A stretch of DNA of 64,000 nt from Cephalotus follicularis (Eukaryota; Streptophyta; Magnoliopsida; Oxalidales; Cephalotaceae): assembly GCA_001972305.1 (NCBI GenBank), contig BDDD01001830.1, forward strand, positions 33,033 to 97,032, written 5' to 3'. Positions 13,740 through 25,050 of the stretch are shown piece after piece (the stretch's first letter is position 1; the number at the start of each line of letters is the position of its first letter). A program made the position numbers and the translations under genes. The notes under the pieces were generated by a model. The model did no database searches, was not told where the DNA came from, and saw nothing but the letters and a program-made list of their open reading frames with translations.

Positions 13740-13740
13740 A

Positions 13741-13790
<50 letters not shown>
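13740..13790. repeat. ATT trinucleotide microsatellite
   Basis: About 17 uninterrupted TTA/ATT repeats. Open frames here encode only homopolymer runs (Leu, Ile or Asn) and are not genes. Confidence 0.97.
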
Positions 13791-13791
<1 letters not shown>

Positions 13792-14758
13792 AAACCACTT
13801 TTATCAAATACTTAATTACCATATTATATTTACAATTGATTTTATTTAATATTGTATTTTCAAAAATTGCTTTTAAAACAAAATCTTCTATTTTATTACT
13901 TTCCTTCTCCCTCTCAAACTCTCTCTCCCGTATCCCACTCTTTCCTATCTCCCTCTCCCTCACAACTCTATCTCTTTCCTTCTTTTCTCCCTGAAAATCA
14001 GCCATTTTTCCTTATCCAGCAGATTGGTTTTTCCCTTTTTGCTATCCTTTCCCGTTTGGTCTCTTTTTGCTATATATGTATGCCAAAGTCATTGTGCCAG
14101 CCGTCTCTCTCTCTTTGTTGTGGTTGCTGCCGAATCTGCCATTAGAGAGTCATTGTGTTTTTGGTGTTCTTGCTTCATCAATCAGGTTAGTTTCTTCATG
14201 GTTTCAATGTAGGAATCGTTTTTGCAATGTTTGGTATAGTTGACAGGCTTTGAACTCTTGATATCTTCCTCTCGTTTTTCTTTTTGATCAGCCACTATGT
14301 CCTCCGAAGTGGTGTTTCTGCAACTATTTTTGACATCCAACGGGTTGGTTTTCTATGTTGTTATGTCTTGGTGATTGGTCTTGGATTGTTGCCATCAAAA
14401 TTTTTGTACATTAGTTGCTAGAGTTGGTTTTGTTGTGGTTTTGGCATTCTTGATGTTCTGTCAATTGTCTCTGAGTTGGTTAGCAAGCCTATTGTCATCC
14501 TATATGTGTTGTGTAATCTGGTTTTAGGAATTGACAATGGTAATTTGACAGAAAAATTATTTGAAATTAGTATACAATGGTTTGCTCCTCTTACTCACAA
14601 CTCATTAATCGTTGTCAATGTATCTAATTCGAATTCTATGTGGTAACATTTTTTTATATGCCATGCAAGGTTGTTTGTAATGTTGGTAATCTTCTAGTGT
14701 CGAAAAATCCGAGTCTTGGCTGCTAAATTGCATTGAATTACTGTTCTGTCACCCAGAA

Positions 14759-14923
14759 CAGTCGACTGCCCATATGAACAGTCAACTGTCTTGTGTTGAG
14801 TAGTCGGCTGGACCCCTGATTCAGTCGACTGCTTGCATGTCCAGGTTGAGTAGTCGACTGACCCTGTTGTGTAGTCGACTGCCACCCCTGTTTAGTCGAC
14901 TGGATTCTTGAAACAGTCGGCTG
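14759..14923 (+). repeat. Short-palindrome array in LTR A, 8 units
   Basis: Decamers start at 14759, 14779, 14801, 14822, 14851, 14872, 14893 and 14914, spaced 20, 22, 21, 29, 21, 21 and 21 bp. Several are perfect CAGTCGACTG or TAGTCGACTG. The offset from the LTR start is 1178-1342 bp, the same as in the other A copies. Confidence 0.93.
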
Positions 14924-16401
14924 GTTTGTCCTGTAAACTTCTGTTTTCATCCATTTATTCTTCCGATGATCCGGGTCTATTTTAAACATCATTATGATTC
15001 TGTTTTATGTTCAAAATAAATTTTAGACCCTTATTTGAACATTGTTATGTTGAATAGATTATTGTGCTACGTGAAGCAAATTAAGTTTACCGGATTTTCG
15101 TAAGTTAGTCTGTGATCGTATAAGGTACGAATTTTTGTTCCTTGATAAACTCTTACTGATTCAGTTCTGTTTTGAGAATAAATACAGATTCTTTATTTTG
15201 GTTTTATCTGAAAGGAAGCTGTTTTGTTTTAATGAGATGAACGGATAATTATTTCTTTTTGAACATCTGGTTTATTCGAAATAAATTCAGTTTTATGAAT
15301 ATGTCCCTTTTCAGATTATGAACTCTGTTTTGTTGGATTTTGAAATGAAGTCAGTTAATACTTTATTGAATATATTTTCTGGCTTAATGGATTCAGCTGT
15401 GCTATGTTTACGAAATGCTATGCAAATGTCCCTTTATTGTGAAAATAAAAGAGTTGCATTTTGATTATGAAAGTATATGTTATGTGAAACTATGTCGTTT
15501 GTAAACGATTTATGATTATGTTTTGGGAAAACCTTTCTATGTATTTTAAATTGATTTGATGAAATCAAGTTTTTGAAATGGTGAAATACTGAGCTTTTAT
15601 AACCACCTATGGGGGTACCATAGGCATGTTGTGGGCCTGGCACGGGGGTATGACACTTTCCGTAACGGTGTGATTTGTTTACGGCGTCTCTCTGGGATAT
15701 CCTTTGATAGGATTTGTGATAGTGGCGTATGGATCGATCCTAGTTATATGTTTTGGGATATGGGGATTGTATGTGTAGTGCCGTACACTGCAATTCCATT
15801 TTGCAATGTGGGTGTCGCGAACCCCTTGCTACTATGTGTTTCTGATATGTTATGGGTTTTGGTGCTCAGTTATGGATCCTATGTTTTGGAAAGGTACACT
15901 TTATGGTTTCAAAGTTATGAACTTGATTTATATGTTTTGCCGTGGGCATTTACAAAGTATGTTTAAACTATTTTATTGCTTAAGATTGCAGTTTTAAGGT
16001 ACTTTTGGAAATCTTCCTGCTTTAAAATATCATTTACTGTTTTACATTCTATATCCGTACAAAGGTTTGCTCAGCCACGTTTTTGTTTCCATGCGGCAGG
16101 TTATCAGGAGCGACGAGGCCATGTGTGATGAGAGTGACTCCCATATGTTTGAGGATCATCTAGGAGCTGATCCTTCGTGTTTATGTGGTCATAGTGGACC
16201 TGTTTAATAAACAATATGTTAATTTCAGTTATGACTTTTGGGTTATGAATAAGTTTTAGTTTATGATCAGTTTCAGTATGTTTTTGATTATGCTTTAAAC
16301 CATCACGCTTTTAATAAAGATGAACTTTTCTAGTATGTTAAGTTATGTTAAGATTTTGTATTTTGCACCTGTGGCGACTCCCACAGCTCGGGGGTGTTAC
16401 A

Positions 16402-17451
16402 CTAAGCATGTTCAAAGAGTTTCCGATATGCGAGTAAAGCTATTTATATAAGTTGCGATAGGCATAGAATTGAATTGTTAGGGTTTGACAAATTCCATTC
16501 CCTAGATTTAATCAGAGCATAGAAAGGTAGAAGGATTATACCTGCATGGAAACTGCGATAAAATAGTTTAATGGATTTAATAAATGTAATATGTGATATC
16601 ATGAATATTAAATCCACTGTATCCGGGATTAGTCATAATATGCGATGTTAACCTTTATCCGTAAATATAAGATACCCATAAACATAATGAACTCTCATAT
16701 AGAGATTGATTCATCTTGTATAAAGGATAAATTGAAAGTGTTTCAATTTGCAAATTAGTTAGAAGAGTTCTCACTTTATTGGAGAAGTTCAATCGGTAAT
16801 CGTAAATTTACGATTTTGCCCCTACGCTCGGTATACCGCATGAACTATCAGAGTTACACACTATAAGCTTTGTGACAACGACATTTTAAAAGAGTCTTAA
16901 TTGAAGGGTAATTCGTATAATTAAGCGATTGCATGATTAAATACGAAAATCCAGTAAGTTAGACTTACAGGAAATTGCCCCGATATTAAGTTACTAAGGG
17001 TTAGTATAAAAGGAACTTTGCTTTGACCACTTACTAATGATAACTCATTTTAGCTCTCTTCTACGTTTTTCCCTAAGGAAATAAGAGATCTTTCCTTGCC
17101 CCTTCTATGGCCTTCATGGCTGAACTTACATGGTGGAGAGGAGGATGTTAAAGCAAGCCACTCTCTTGGATAGTGTTAGAGATCATGCTTTGTGTGGAAT
17201 ACTAGAAGGCCATGATCACTTCGTGTCAAGAGAAAGAGTCTTCCTTGAAGTCCATGTGAGTGATTCTATTCCTCCTTTTATGCCGCTCCAAGTGTTGGTT
17301 TAGGCTAGGGTTCAAGGCAAGCATAGGTTAGAGATCTTGGAATTGGTTTAGAGTCAATCCTTTGCATATTTGATGACATGTTTGTGTGTTATATTTCCAC
17401 TGCGATTTCTGTTTATGTGTACATGATTAAGTGTTAATTTTATGTTTTGAT
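16402..17451 (+). mobile_element. Copia 3' LTR, second part
   Basis: Continuation of the copia LTR that starts at 12898, after the A solo LTR. It begins with the duplicated CTAAG. The sequence is AT-rich with no credible coding region. Its right boundary is set by the next element, whose left end I place at TGACAATTAAATAAAC (17452). Confidence 0.6.
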
Positions 17452-17473
17452 TGACAATTAAATAAACTACAAA

Positions 17474-17494
17474 GGGGGGGGGGGGGGGGGGGGG
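17474..17494. repeat. G21 homopolymer inside a short inverted repeat
   Basis: There are 21 consecutive G, flanked by AACTACAA (left) and TTGTAGTT (right). A shorter run of 17 G occupies the equivalent place in element E2 (30588-30604). Confidence 0.95.
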
Positions 17495-18149
17495 TGAATT
17501 GTAGTTTCTAAAAATTATCTAAACTTTTCACAATTTAGAACAATGAACAACAAAATCAACTAATAGCAATTTAATCAACAATAAAAAGAGAGAGAGTTAA
17601 AGAGATTGCAAACACTAGTTTAGAGTGGTTCGGCGTAACTCTTGCCTACGTCCACTTTTCCCAAGGATCTCCTTGAGTTTCCACTAGTTCTCCGAATACA
17701 ATTCTGGGTGCTATTCGGTACACCTTTGTGATTGACCTCAATCACTTACAAATCTCTTGGGTTCACTCCCCAATTTCTCTTAGGGTTCACTCCCCTATTA
17801 CAATCAAGATAGATGAAGTAGTGTTTTGATCTAAACCTCTCACAAGGTTGGATTTTACAAGATAAGTTTGCTCAATGTAATTTGCAACAAAGATGGGCTA
17901 AGATATGACAATGAAAGCTTTTGAGATAAGCTTTTAATTTGAATGCTTGTTGTGTATTTCTCTCGAATGATCTTTGTGCTTGTATTTCTCTTGTGTTGCT
18001 CTCTTTTGATGTTTAGAGTGCTAGAATGTTGCTTGAGATAGCTAGAATGAATATTCAACTTGAATGCTTGAACACTTGTGCAAGAACTCCAATTTGCCTT
18101 ATATACTTGTGTTTCCAACGGATCTATTTTTAAAGGTCTGTTACAAATC

Positions 18150-18512
18150 CAGTCGGCTGGATTTATACGGCAGTCAGCTAGATTTGATGGCGCGTATTTT
18201 GAATATAGCCGTTGGTGATGGACAGTCGGCTGCTTCCTCTGGGCAGTCGGCTGGTGGTCCTGGCAGTCGACTGGTGCTCTGTTCCAGTCGGCTGTTGGTG
18301 CTAGAAATGGAGTTACAAAATCCACTGCCTGATATTGCACATATGTGGACAGTCGGCTGGATTCCATGGCAGTCGACTGCTCCCCTGTGGCAGTCGGCTG
18401 GATCATGTGTTCCTGCAGTTTTTGGACTTGTTTGAAGAACCAGGCGGCTACTCAACCCATGGCAGTCGACTACTCATCCTTGGCAGTCGGCTGGATTGCT
18501 TGGCAGTCGGCT
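18150..18512 (-). repeat. Short-palindrome array in copia LTR E1 (left copy), 13 units
   Basis: Units start at 18150, 18171, 18223, 18244, 18264, 18285, 18350, 18370, 18391, 18441, 18462, 18483 and 18503. Spacings are 21, 52, 21, 20, 21, 65, 20, 21, 50, 21, 21 and 20 bp. Eight units are exact CAGTCGGCTG, two are exact CAGTCGACTG, and three are degenerate. CAGTCGGCTG contains the reverse complement of GCCGAC. The right LTR carries a homologous array differing by one unit. Confidence 0.95.
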
Positions 18513-18677
18513 GGATTGCCCTGTACCTGCAGAAATAGCCTTTTGCACACTTTGGACACAAGATCAAGTGAGTATATGAAGTTTTAGCTCAGAGAATTAT
18601 GCATACAGGTGTTATATGTTTGTTAATCATCAAAATAACATATGTTAATGCAATTAACGGGGTGGCAAAGGCCAACA

Positions 18678-19502
18678 ATCTCCCCCTTTTTGATGATTGA
18701 CAAAACATGCGTATTTTGCATAAATTCTTGACAAATTAATCGATTTTGACTTCAAAGTTCAATTTTATCAATTGTATCTTATCCAATGCATTTGATAGCA
18801 TAAAGCAACAACGTATGCACCTTTAACCACTTAGCATTCTACAAATGCAATGCAATCTTAATATTATGCTACATTCCAAATGCAAGTGCAATCTCAATTC
18901 AAGATTCCAAACATTTATAACCATTATGCAATTTAACATATATCTCCCCAAACATTTTTAACATTTACAATGCAATGTAACAACTATGCTCCCCCTTTTT
19001 GTAAACATAATGCAACTTCAATAATATTAACAATATGCAATTTCAATAACATATCTCCCCAAATGCAAATGCTACTTTCAACATATTTATGCAACTTCTC
19101 CAAACATTGTTATTTCTCTCCCCCATTATGCACTGCAAAATGTATTTCTCCCCCTTTTTGTCAAACAACAAAAAGAGTAACGGAAGCTCCCCCTCAATCA
19201 CAGCATTGATTGAAGAGCTCCCCCTCAACATATGCATCCAATTTAAATGAAAGTAAATATCACTTAAGTACAAACAATAACAAAATCCACATTCATTCAA
19301 AGAAGGCATTGAACATAATTTTATTAATTGAAAAGAGGCAATTACATAAACAACTTCAATTTGTTTTACAAACCATAAGTTAACTATTATGGACTAATAG
19401 CAACTTTGGTATATGAGCTAATTTATGTCATAGAGTTAAAAACTCAATGTTTAATGCATGATGATCTTTGAAAAACATTTTTCAACCCAATTCACACAAC
19501 AA
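18678..19502 (-). other. E1 region between pol and 3' LTR, rich in CTCCCC words
   Basis: There is no open frame of note. Repeated CTCCCC(C)T and ATGCAA words are scattered through it, purine-rich on the minus (element) strand. A similar stretch follows the pol-side ORF of element E2 at 31440-32126. This suggests a family-typical 3' untranslated spacer of a SIRE-like copia element. Confidence 0.5.
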
Positions 19503-20335
19503 TTAGCAATTCATTTCAATTTCACACAAACCTAATTCCAATAATGGTTTGGTGAATATGTCCGCGACTTGTTCTTGGGTCGGGACGAAAACTAATTCAA
19601 TATCACCCTTTTCAATGTGATCTTTTATGAAGTGATATCTTATGTCAATGTGCTTAGTTCTAGAGTGATGAACGAGGTTTTTCCCTAAGCATATTGCACT
19701 AGTGTTATCACACCTAATTGGCACTTTTACAAAGTTAAACCCATAGTCAAGGAGTTGTTGCTTCATCCACATGATTTGAGCGCAACAACTGCCTGCGACA
19801 ATATATTCGGCTTCGGTAGTCGAAAGAGCTACCGAATTTTGTTTCTTACTAAACCAAGAAATGAGCATATTGCCTAAGAATTGACATGTGCCACTTGTGC
19901 TCTTTCTATCCACTTTATATCCTCCGAAATCGGCATCGGAGTAAGTGTGTAAGTCAAAGGAAGATTTCCTAGGATACCATAGTCCTAGGGACGGTGTGTA
20001 TGCTAAATACTTAAAGATGCGTTTTACGGCATGCAAATGGGATTCTTTTGGACATGCTTGAAATCTAGCACACAAGCATACACTAAATAAGATGTCATGC
20101 CTACTTGCCGTTAAGTAAAGCAACGATCCTATCATACTTCTATACAATTTTTGATCGATGGACTTACCTTGTTCATCCTTATCAAGCTTTGTAGTTGTGC
20201 TCATGGGTGTCTTGCTCTTTTTGGCATTCTCCATCCCGAATCTTTTGAGTAAGTCTTTGACATACTTTGATTGGTTGATGAAGATTCCTTCCTCCAATTG
20301 TTTGACTTGAAGTCCAAGGAAGTAGTTGAGCTCGA
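19503..20335 (-). pseudogene. Copia pol fragment: end of reverse transcriptase and RNase H
   Basis: An open minus-strand frame of 264 codons (20297-19503), readable a little further upstream to about 20333, matches the C-terminal end of Ty1/copia polyproteins. Recognisable features in order are an SLLYLTASRHDI segment, the RNase H motif YSDADFGG followed by DRKSTSG, STTEAEYI, KHIDIRYHF, and the C-terminal VADIFTKPL. It ends at a normal stop codon, so the C terminus is complete. The 5' end is abruptly joined at about 20336 to an LTR copy, so integrase, most of RT, protease and gag are missing. Together with the two LTR copies it forms rearranged element E1. It cannot encode a functional polyprotein; it may still be transcribed from the adjacent LTR. 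Confidence 0.93.
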
Positions 20336-20850
20336 TTTGATGGCGCGTATTTTGAATATAGCCGTTGGTGATGGACAGTCGGCTGCTTCCTCTGGGCAGT
20401 CGGCTGGTGGTCCTGGCAGTCGACTGGTGCTCTGTTCCAGTCGGCTGTTGGTGCTAGAAATGGAGTTACAAAATCCACTGCCTGATATTGCACATATGTG
20501 GACAGTCGGCTGGATTCCATGGCAGTCGACTGGATCCCCTAGCAGTCGACTGCTCCCTTGTGGCAATCGGCTGGATCATGTGTTCCTGCAGTTTCTGGAC
20601 TTGTTTGAAGAACCAGGCGGCTACGCAACCCATGGCAGTCGACTACTCATCCTTGGCAGTCGGCTGGATTGCTTGGCAGTCGGCTGGATTGCCCTGTACC
20701 TGCAGAAATAGCCTTTTGCACACTTTGGACACAAGATCAAGTGAGTATATGAAGTTGTAGCTCAGATAATTATGCATACAGGTGTTATATGTTTGTTAAT
20801 CATCAAAATAACATATGTTAATGCAATTAACGGGGTGGCAAAGGCCAACA
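20336..20850 (-). mobile_element. Copia element E1, right (5') LTR, truncated
   Basis: This direct repeat of 18181-18677 is highly similar and ends at the same GGCCAACA. It lacks the LTR part equivalent to 17452-18180 and any PBS, being fused directly to pol. No TSD pairs with the left end (TTGAT left, ACAAT right), so E1 is probably a recombination product. Confidence 0.85.
20376..20686 (-). repeat. Short-palindrome array in copia LTR E1 (right copy), 12 units
   Basis: Units start at 20376, 20397, 20417, 20438, 20503, 20523, 20543, 20564, 20614, 20636, 20657 and 20677. Compared with the left LTR it has one extra 20-bp unit (start 20523: CAGTCGACTG plus GATCCCCTAG), while the flanking units align one to one. 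Confidence 0.95.
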
Positions 20851-21690
20851 ACAATAAACCAACAAAGGACATTTAAGACATGAGAGAACAAGAGTTCTCC
20901 AACTTGACAAAGGAGACCATTACAATTGCCCAGTATGAAAGCATGTTTATGGAATTGTCTTGGTTGGCTCCGTATCTTGTTCAAGGAGAGACAAGGAAAG
21001 CAAAGAAGTTTCTACAGGGTTTAAAGATGGAGTTGATGACTCAGTTGGTCATACAGGACTTGAGGACTATGGTCGATGTTGCAGTTAGGGCCAGACAGTT
21101 AGGGGACGTATCAGAGGAGTTCAAAGTGCTGAGGATCTAGACAAGCATTGAACCAGCACAGTTCTTATGGTAAAGTGACTAGAGTGGTTATCCTAGTCGA
21201 AAGTCGGGGAAGATCGATAGTAGTGGCTCACCGAGTGGATCACCGATTGGGTTTCCAAAGCTTCTATAGTGACTTCCAGATGGGTTCAGAAGGGCATGGG
21301 AGTCAGTCCCAACCCTCGAGCAGGATAGATCAGACACGAAATTCCCATCAAGGGAATAGATCAGGGACATCGAGTCAGGGACAATCCAAGTTTTCAGAGG
21401 CAGGGAATCAGTCCACACCAGTACCATGTATGCATTGTCACACCTCTGACAACTATCGCTAGTACTTGGGGAGTTGCATGCATTGTGGAAAGATTGGACA
21501 CATGGCTAGGGACTACCCACCTGGAATAGACACCAGGGGACCATTTCAAACAGGGTCATAATATCGGCCACCTAAGATGCAGTATTAGACTCCACCAGCA
21601 CGGACTGCTAGTGCGCCAAGTTCTTCCATAGCGACAAGACATGCTAGAGGGAAGCAGTCAATAGGAGGTTATGCTCACTTGTACAATGCG
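20851..21690 (+). pseudogene. Ty3/gypsy gag remnant with zinc knuckle
   Basis: The frame at 20880-21140 shows the typical plant gypsy gag pattern (tITiAQYES...F..L, then TRKAKKFLQGL and a basic region). Downstream, after stops and frame changes, a zinc knuckle CMHCGKIGHMARDY is visible near 21478-21520; the last Cys of the CCHC box is replaced by Tyr. A Gln/Ser-rich linker lies between. The same gag order is seen at 53825-55290. The left side is cut by element E1 and the right side by the solo LTR at 21691. It is non-functional, with several stop codons. Confidence 0.85.
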
Positions 21691-23705
21691 TGTAATGACT
21701 AGAAAATTTTCATTTAAGTTATTGTTTATGAAATGTACTTGCTCTAAGTGTGGTGTGTTCTAGAGTATGATATTTTTCATGGTACATTGTGTTGCACGTT
21801 TGGTATCATATGTTGTGATGAAAGCGTCAACTGAAAGGAAGAAAGCGTCGATAATCTAGAGTAAAGTGTCGATAGTATTGTTTAAAGTGTTGACGGTTAA
21901 CCTTAAGCATCGAATGGATGCATCAAAGCGTCGACTGAATTCTTGGACAAATTGACTTAAGCGCCGACAGTTTGTTAAAGCGATAACGGTTAAATTGCAA
22001 AGCAGCGACACTTGAACCCCTTCTAATGGAGCTTTAAACCAGTGCGTTTTCATATATGGAAACACCTTTAAGCGGCAACGCTTCGATTCAAAGCGTCTGC
22101 GCTTTGCCTTAAGCGGTGACTCTTTACCCCAAGCGCCAACGCTTTAACCTGCAAACCAGTTGAAGAATATTGGTATAAAACGTAAGCGACGACGCTTTCC
22201 TTTCAAGTGTCGACGCTTTCCTTCCAAGCGTCGACGCTTTGTCTGTTGATCAGTTGAGGAGATCTAGATTTTTGTCTCTTTATACATTAATTATTGTTAT
22301 TTAAGGGACATGTGGCAAGCTAGGAAGTGAGGACATCAGATATTTTGATGTTGGTATGATGAGAAATGACAAGTGTCATCAATTTGGAGAGAGAGAGAGA
22401 GTGTGTGTGTTAGCACATGGGTAATTTAAGCACATGGCAATAGGTGGCTTATTCAGACTATATATGTGTGTAGTTGTGAGCTGAATTCAGTTAGTTTATG
22501 CGGAGTATCGCTGAAATTAATTGAAGTGAAGAGAAAGAAGAAAGAGATTGAATCAAAGTAAGGAAAATTCTACTCTTTTATGCTAAAGTTCTTTCTCTGT
22601 TATTTTCTAGAATTATGTAGTAGATTGTTTTAATCATAATTTACTCGTTTTGTGATTAAAATTCAAATGGTTTATTGTTCTGAAAACTGATGTGTTCTAC
22701 AACTGTTATGTTTTATGTATTTCGAATTTTTGTCAAATTCTTGACGAAAATCTGTGTTTAAAATTACTACTCATGTTCTACTGTCATATGGAACCTGCAA
22801 CTTCAAAAATTCATTGCAGCTTCGTTTATCAATGAAAATTTATGATCTTTATCATTCTGAAATCGTTAAGATGTCTACTATAACTCTACTGTTTTACATT
22901 TTCTCTAAAAATGAATGTTTTTATATGTACTTTTAGTTTTACAAATGTTGTACGAATTTGATTTTTTGAATGCTTTGAGCTGATCACTCAAAGTATTGAG
23001 AAATGATTTTATGAAATGAGAAAAGGTAATAAACTAAGATGAAAAACTCTTGGATTGCGATCCAAGAGGGATTAATGTTATGAGCGGAGAATGCTCTCGG
23101 TCATGCATGTGATGTAAGGATAGTAATCGGGGAGTGCACAATGCCCTGGTGAAGCAAAGGTTCAATTGGGTTCTTTAAGTTTATATAAGCCCTCAGTATT
23201 TATGAAATATTCTGCTTCATGAGATATGAACAAAAAGAATGAATGTGATGAAATGTTTATTTTGAAACCCTTATTGGCTATTTAAGCTCATTCCTTTCAA
23301 TATTTTGTTTTTAAATAAAATTTTCCAGGGAATGGATGAACAAAGAAATTTCGAGCTTTTGAGGAAATTCGTGAAAGAAGTTTTGAAGAAATTATGTTAT
23401 ATAATAACTATTTTTATGATGTAATAAGTTTACTTTTCCGTTGCTTATTTGTAATATGACAGATGATGTATAAATGTATTGGCACTAAAATTGTTTGTTA
23501 TGGTGCATAGTTTTCAAAAGAAAGAGTTGATGTTTTGAAGTTTAATGTTGAAGGTTGTAAGTTATATTTGAGATTATGAGAAGTTTGATAAATGTTAGCA
23601 ATTAGTAAGATTGTTAAAGATGGTTAAGGTTCACACCCCATGTAACGCACTGAATCCTCGTTGCTTGCTTTGAGCATAAAGTGAACTCGGATCGAGGGCG
23701 TTACA
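21691..23705 (+). mobile_element. Solo LTR, 2015 bp, TSD ATGCG
   Basis: It runs from TGTAATGACTAG to GAGGGCGTTACA. ATGCG occurs at 21686-21690 and 23706-23710. No internal region is present. It is inserted in the gypsy remnant that resumes at 23711. Near its 5' end it carries an AAGCGTCGACGCTT-class array. Confidence 0.94.
21826..22239 (+). repeat. Short-palindrome array, AAGCGTCGACGCTT class
   Basis: Degenerate cores (GTCGAC and variants) start at 21826, 21847, 21868, 21889, 21909 and 21930, then less regularly at about 21963, 21982 and 22004. After a gap they resume at 22074, 22095, 22115, 22135, 22188, 22209 and 22230. Within runs the spacing is 20-22 bp. The best-preserved units at the right end show the 14-bp perfect palindrome AAGCGTCGACGCTT. 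Confidence 0.88.
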
Positions 23706-23710
23706 ATGCG

Positions 23711-23833
23711 ACTACAAAGACTTTTGTGGATCCGAGTACGGCACCAAGAGGTAAGGTTATTGATATGGTTTAAAATATGAATACGGTTATGGATGGTGAA
23801 TCTGAGGACAGATTCTTTTCAAGGAGGGGAGGA
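23711..23833 (+). pseudogene. Tail of gypsy internal region with polypurine tract
   Basis: This short piece of the gypsy remnant continues from 21690 across the solo LTR. It ends in the purine tract AAGGAGGGGAGGA (23821-23833) directly before an LTR start. Because gag is followed almost at once by the PPT, nearly all of pol has been deleted. Confidence 0.7.
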
Positions 23834-25050
23834 TGTAACACCTCAAAGCAATCTCTATTCGCTTTAGCACATTTTGCATTACATGACATGGTAATTACTG
23901 GTATTATAGAAATGATTATGCATATGGATATGTATGACATGGGGGTATTTCTATACCCATGTGGTTTTATTGTATGCCTGTTTACTGTATTGACATTGCA
24001 TGGGGGTAGTTTTAGTAGAGAGCCTAAATAGGGTCACAAAACCTAAAAACACATTCATTTCTCTCCATTCTCTCTCTCCCCGTTTTTCTCCCTTCCTCCT
24101 ACCAAAACTCTCTCAAATCTTCACCAAATTGACTATTTGAACAAGAAATCAAAGGGGTTTTGGATATATAATGATTGAAGACTTGATTGACACAATATTG
24201 AAGCCTTGTTGACCAAGAACTTGAGTTTTTTCTTACTTTACTCAATCTAGGACTAAGTTCAAGCTTCAAATCTTTAGTATAAAACTTATCTATCTAAATT
24301 TGCTATGATTTACACGTGTATGCATATATGTGAGCCGTTTCTATGGATTAATTCGAGTGAAATTGACTGATTTGCTTAAAATAGAAAGTTAGGTTATAAT
24401 GGGGAGTTTATGACCTAAAATGGAAAAGAATAGTTTTGATGGACTCAAATATTGTTTTAATGGCATAGAAATGATTTAAGAAACTAGTATTGAACTTGAA
24501 ATGAAAGGTTTTAAAGAAAGAAATTGATTTGGAAGTTTTAAAAGTAAGAACCATAACTTTCTGCCATGCTAAGCGTTGACGATTTTTCCATTGGCGTTGC
24601 ACTTAGCTGTTGTTTTAAAAAGGGATTTGTTCGCAATTGTCAGTGCTTTGCCTTTGTTGCCAACGCTTGGCTAAACGACGACGCTTAATCTAAACTTTCG
24701 TTGCGTAGGCCATCTTCAAAATGTTTAAAAGCTACTATCTGCTCAAATCATTGACACTTGAACTTGATTGTCAACGCTCAGACTCAAAGCGTCACCACTT
24801 ATGCGTGCAGCTTTTTCGAAAATGTTTTCAAAATAGTTTTCTCACGGGTCCTTTTATAGGCTCGTGTAAGGTAAATACTATGTTTCTTCTCAGGTTTTAA
24901 AAATGATATGGCAAGAGTAATGGTAAGGTAGAGTCTATAGATGTGTACACCGTAGAGTGAACTGTAACTCCTAGTCAAGTATGAGGCATCAGTCTTCAGT
25001 CAACTGAGCCATGTACTATTGTTACTCATGACACATAATTAGTTGAGCTC
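23834..25050 (+). mobile_element. Gypsy 3' LTR, truncated on the right
   Basis: It starts TGTAACACCTC right after a polypurine tract, so it is the 3' LTR of the gypsy remnant at 20851. It contains a TCTC-rich leader near 24060-24110 and a very degenerate AAGCGTTGACG-class array at about 24571-24790 (cores near 24575, 24596, 24639, 24656 and 24679). It is cut at 25050 by the TRIM-like element. Confidence 0.75.

Larger units (their letters stand above)
13581..16401 (+). mobile_element. Solo LTR of family A, 2821 bp, TSD CTAAG
   Basis: It runs from TGTAATACCCTG to GGGGGTGTTACA. CTAAG lies at 13576-13580 and again at 16402-16406, a perfect 5-bp TSD. There is no internal region. It contains a long ATT microsatellite near its start, a TCTC-rich leader near 13900-14000, a CAGTCGRCTG array at 14759-14923 and a CATGCGGCAGG segment (16091-16101) that matches the insertion site used inside the related LTR at 50594. 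It is nested in a copia LTR. Confidence 0.94.
17452..18677 (-). mobile_element. Copia element E1, left (3') LTR
   Basis: The right end reads GGCCAACA followed by ATCTCCCCCTTTTT, the reverse complement of a polypurine tract plus LTR start TGTTGGCC, so this is the 3' LTR of a minus-strand element. Its distal part repeats as 20336-20850. A run of 21 G at 17474-17494 is flanked by inverted arms AACTACAA and TTGTAGTT. It carries a 13-unit array. The left boundary is inferred from TG and from analogy with E2. Confidence 0.7.

Noticed and set aside
13643..14005. Frames with long Leu, Ile or Asn runs
   Set aside because: They are translations of an ATT microsatellite inside a solo LTR.
18064..18587. 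Open frames of 80-183 codons across the arrays, with repeated SRL, VGW or VDC peptides
   Set aside because: Frames are open on both strands and in several phases only because the 21-bp period lacks stops; peptides merely mirror the DNA repeat and no family features appear.
18150..20686. CRISPR-like array (short palindromic repeats with variable spacers)
   Set aside because: Repeats are only about 10 bp and degenerate, spacers about 11 bp, the host is a plant, and there are no cas genes or leader. The resemblance is superficial.
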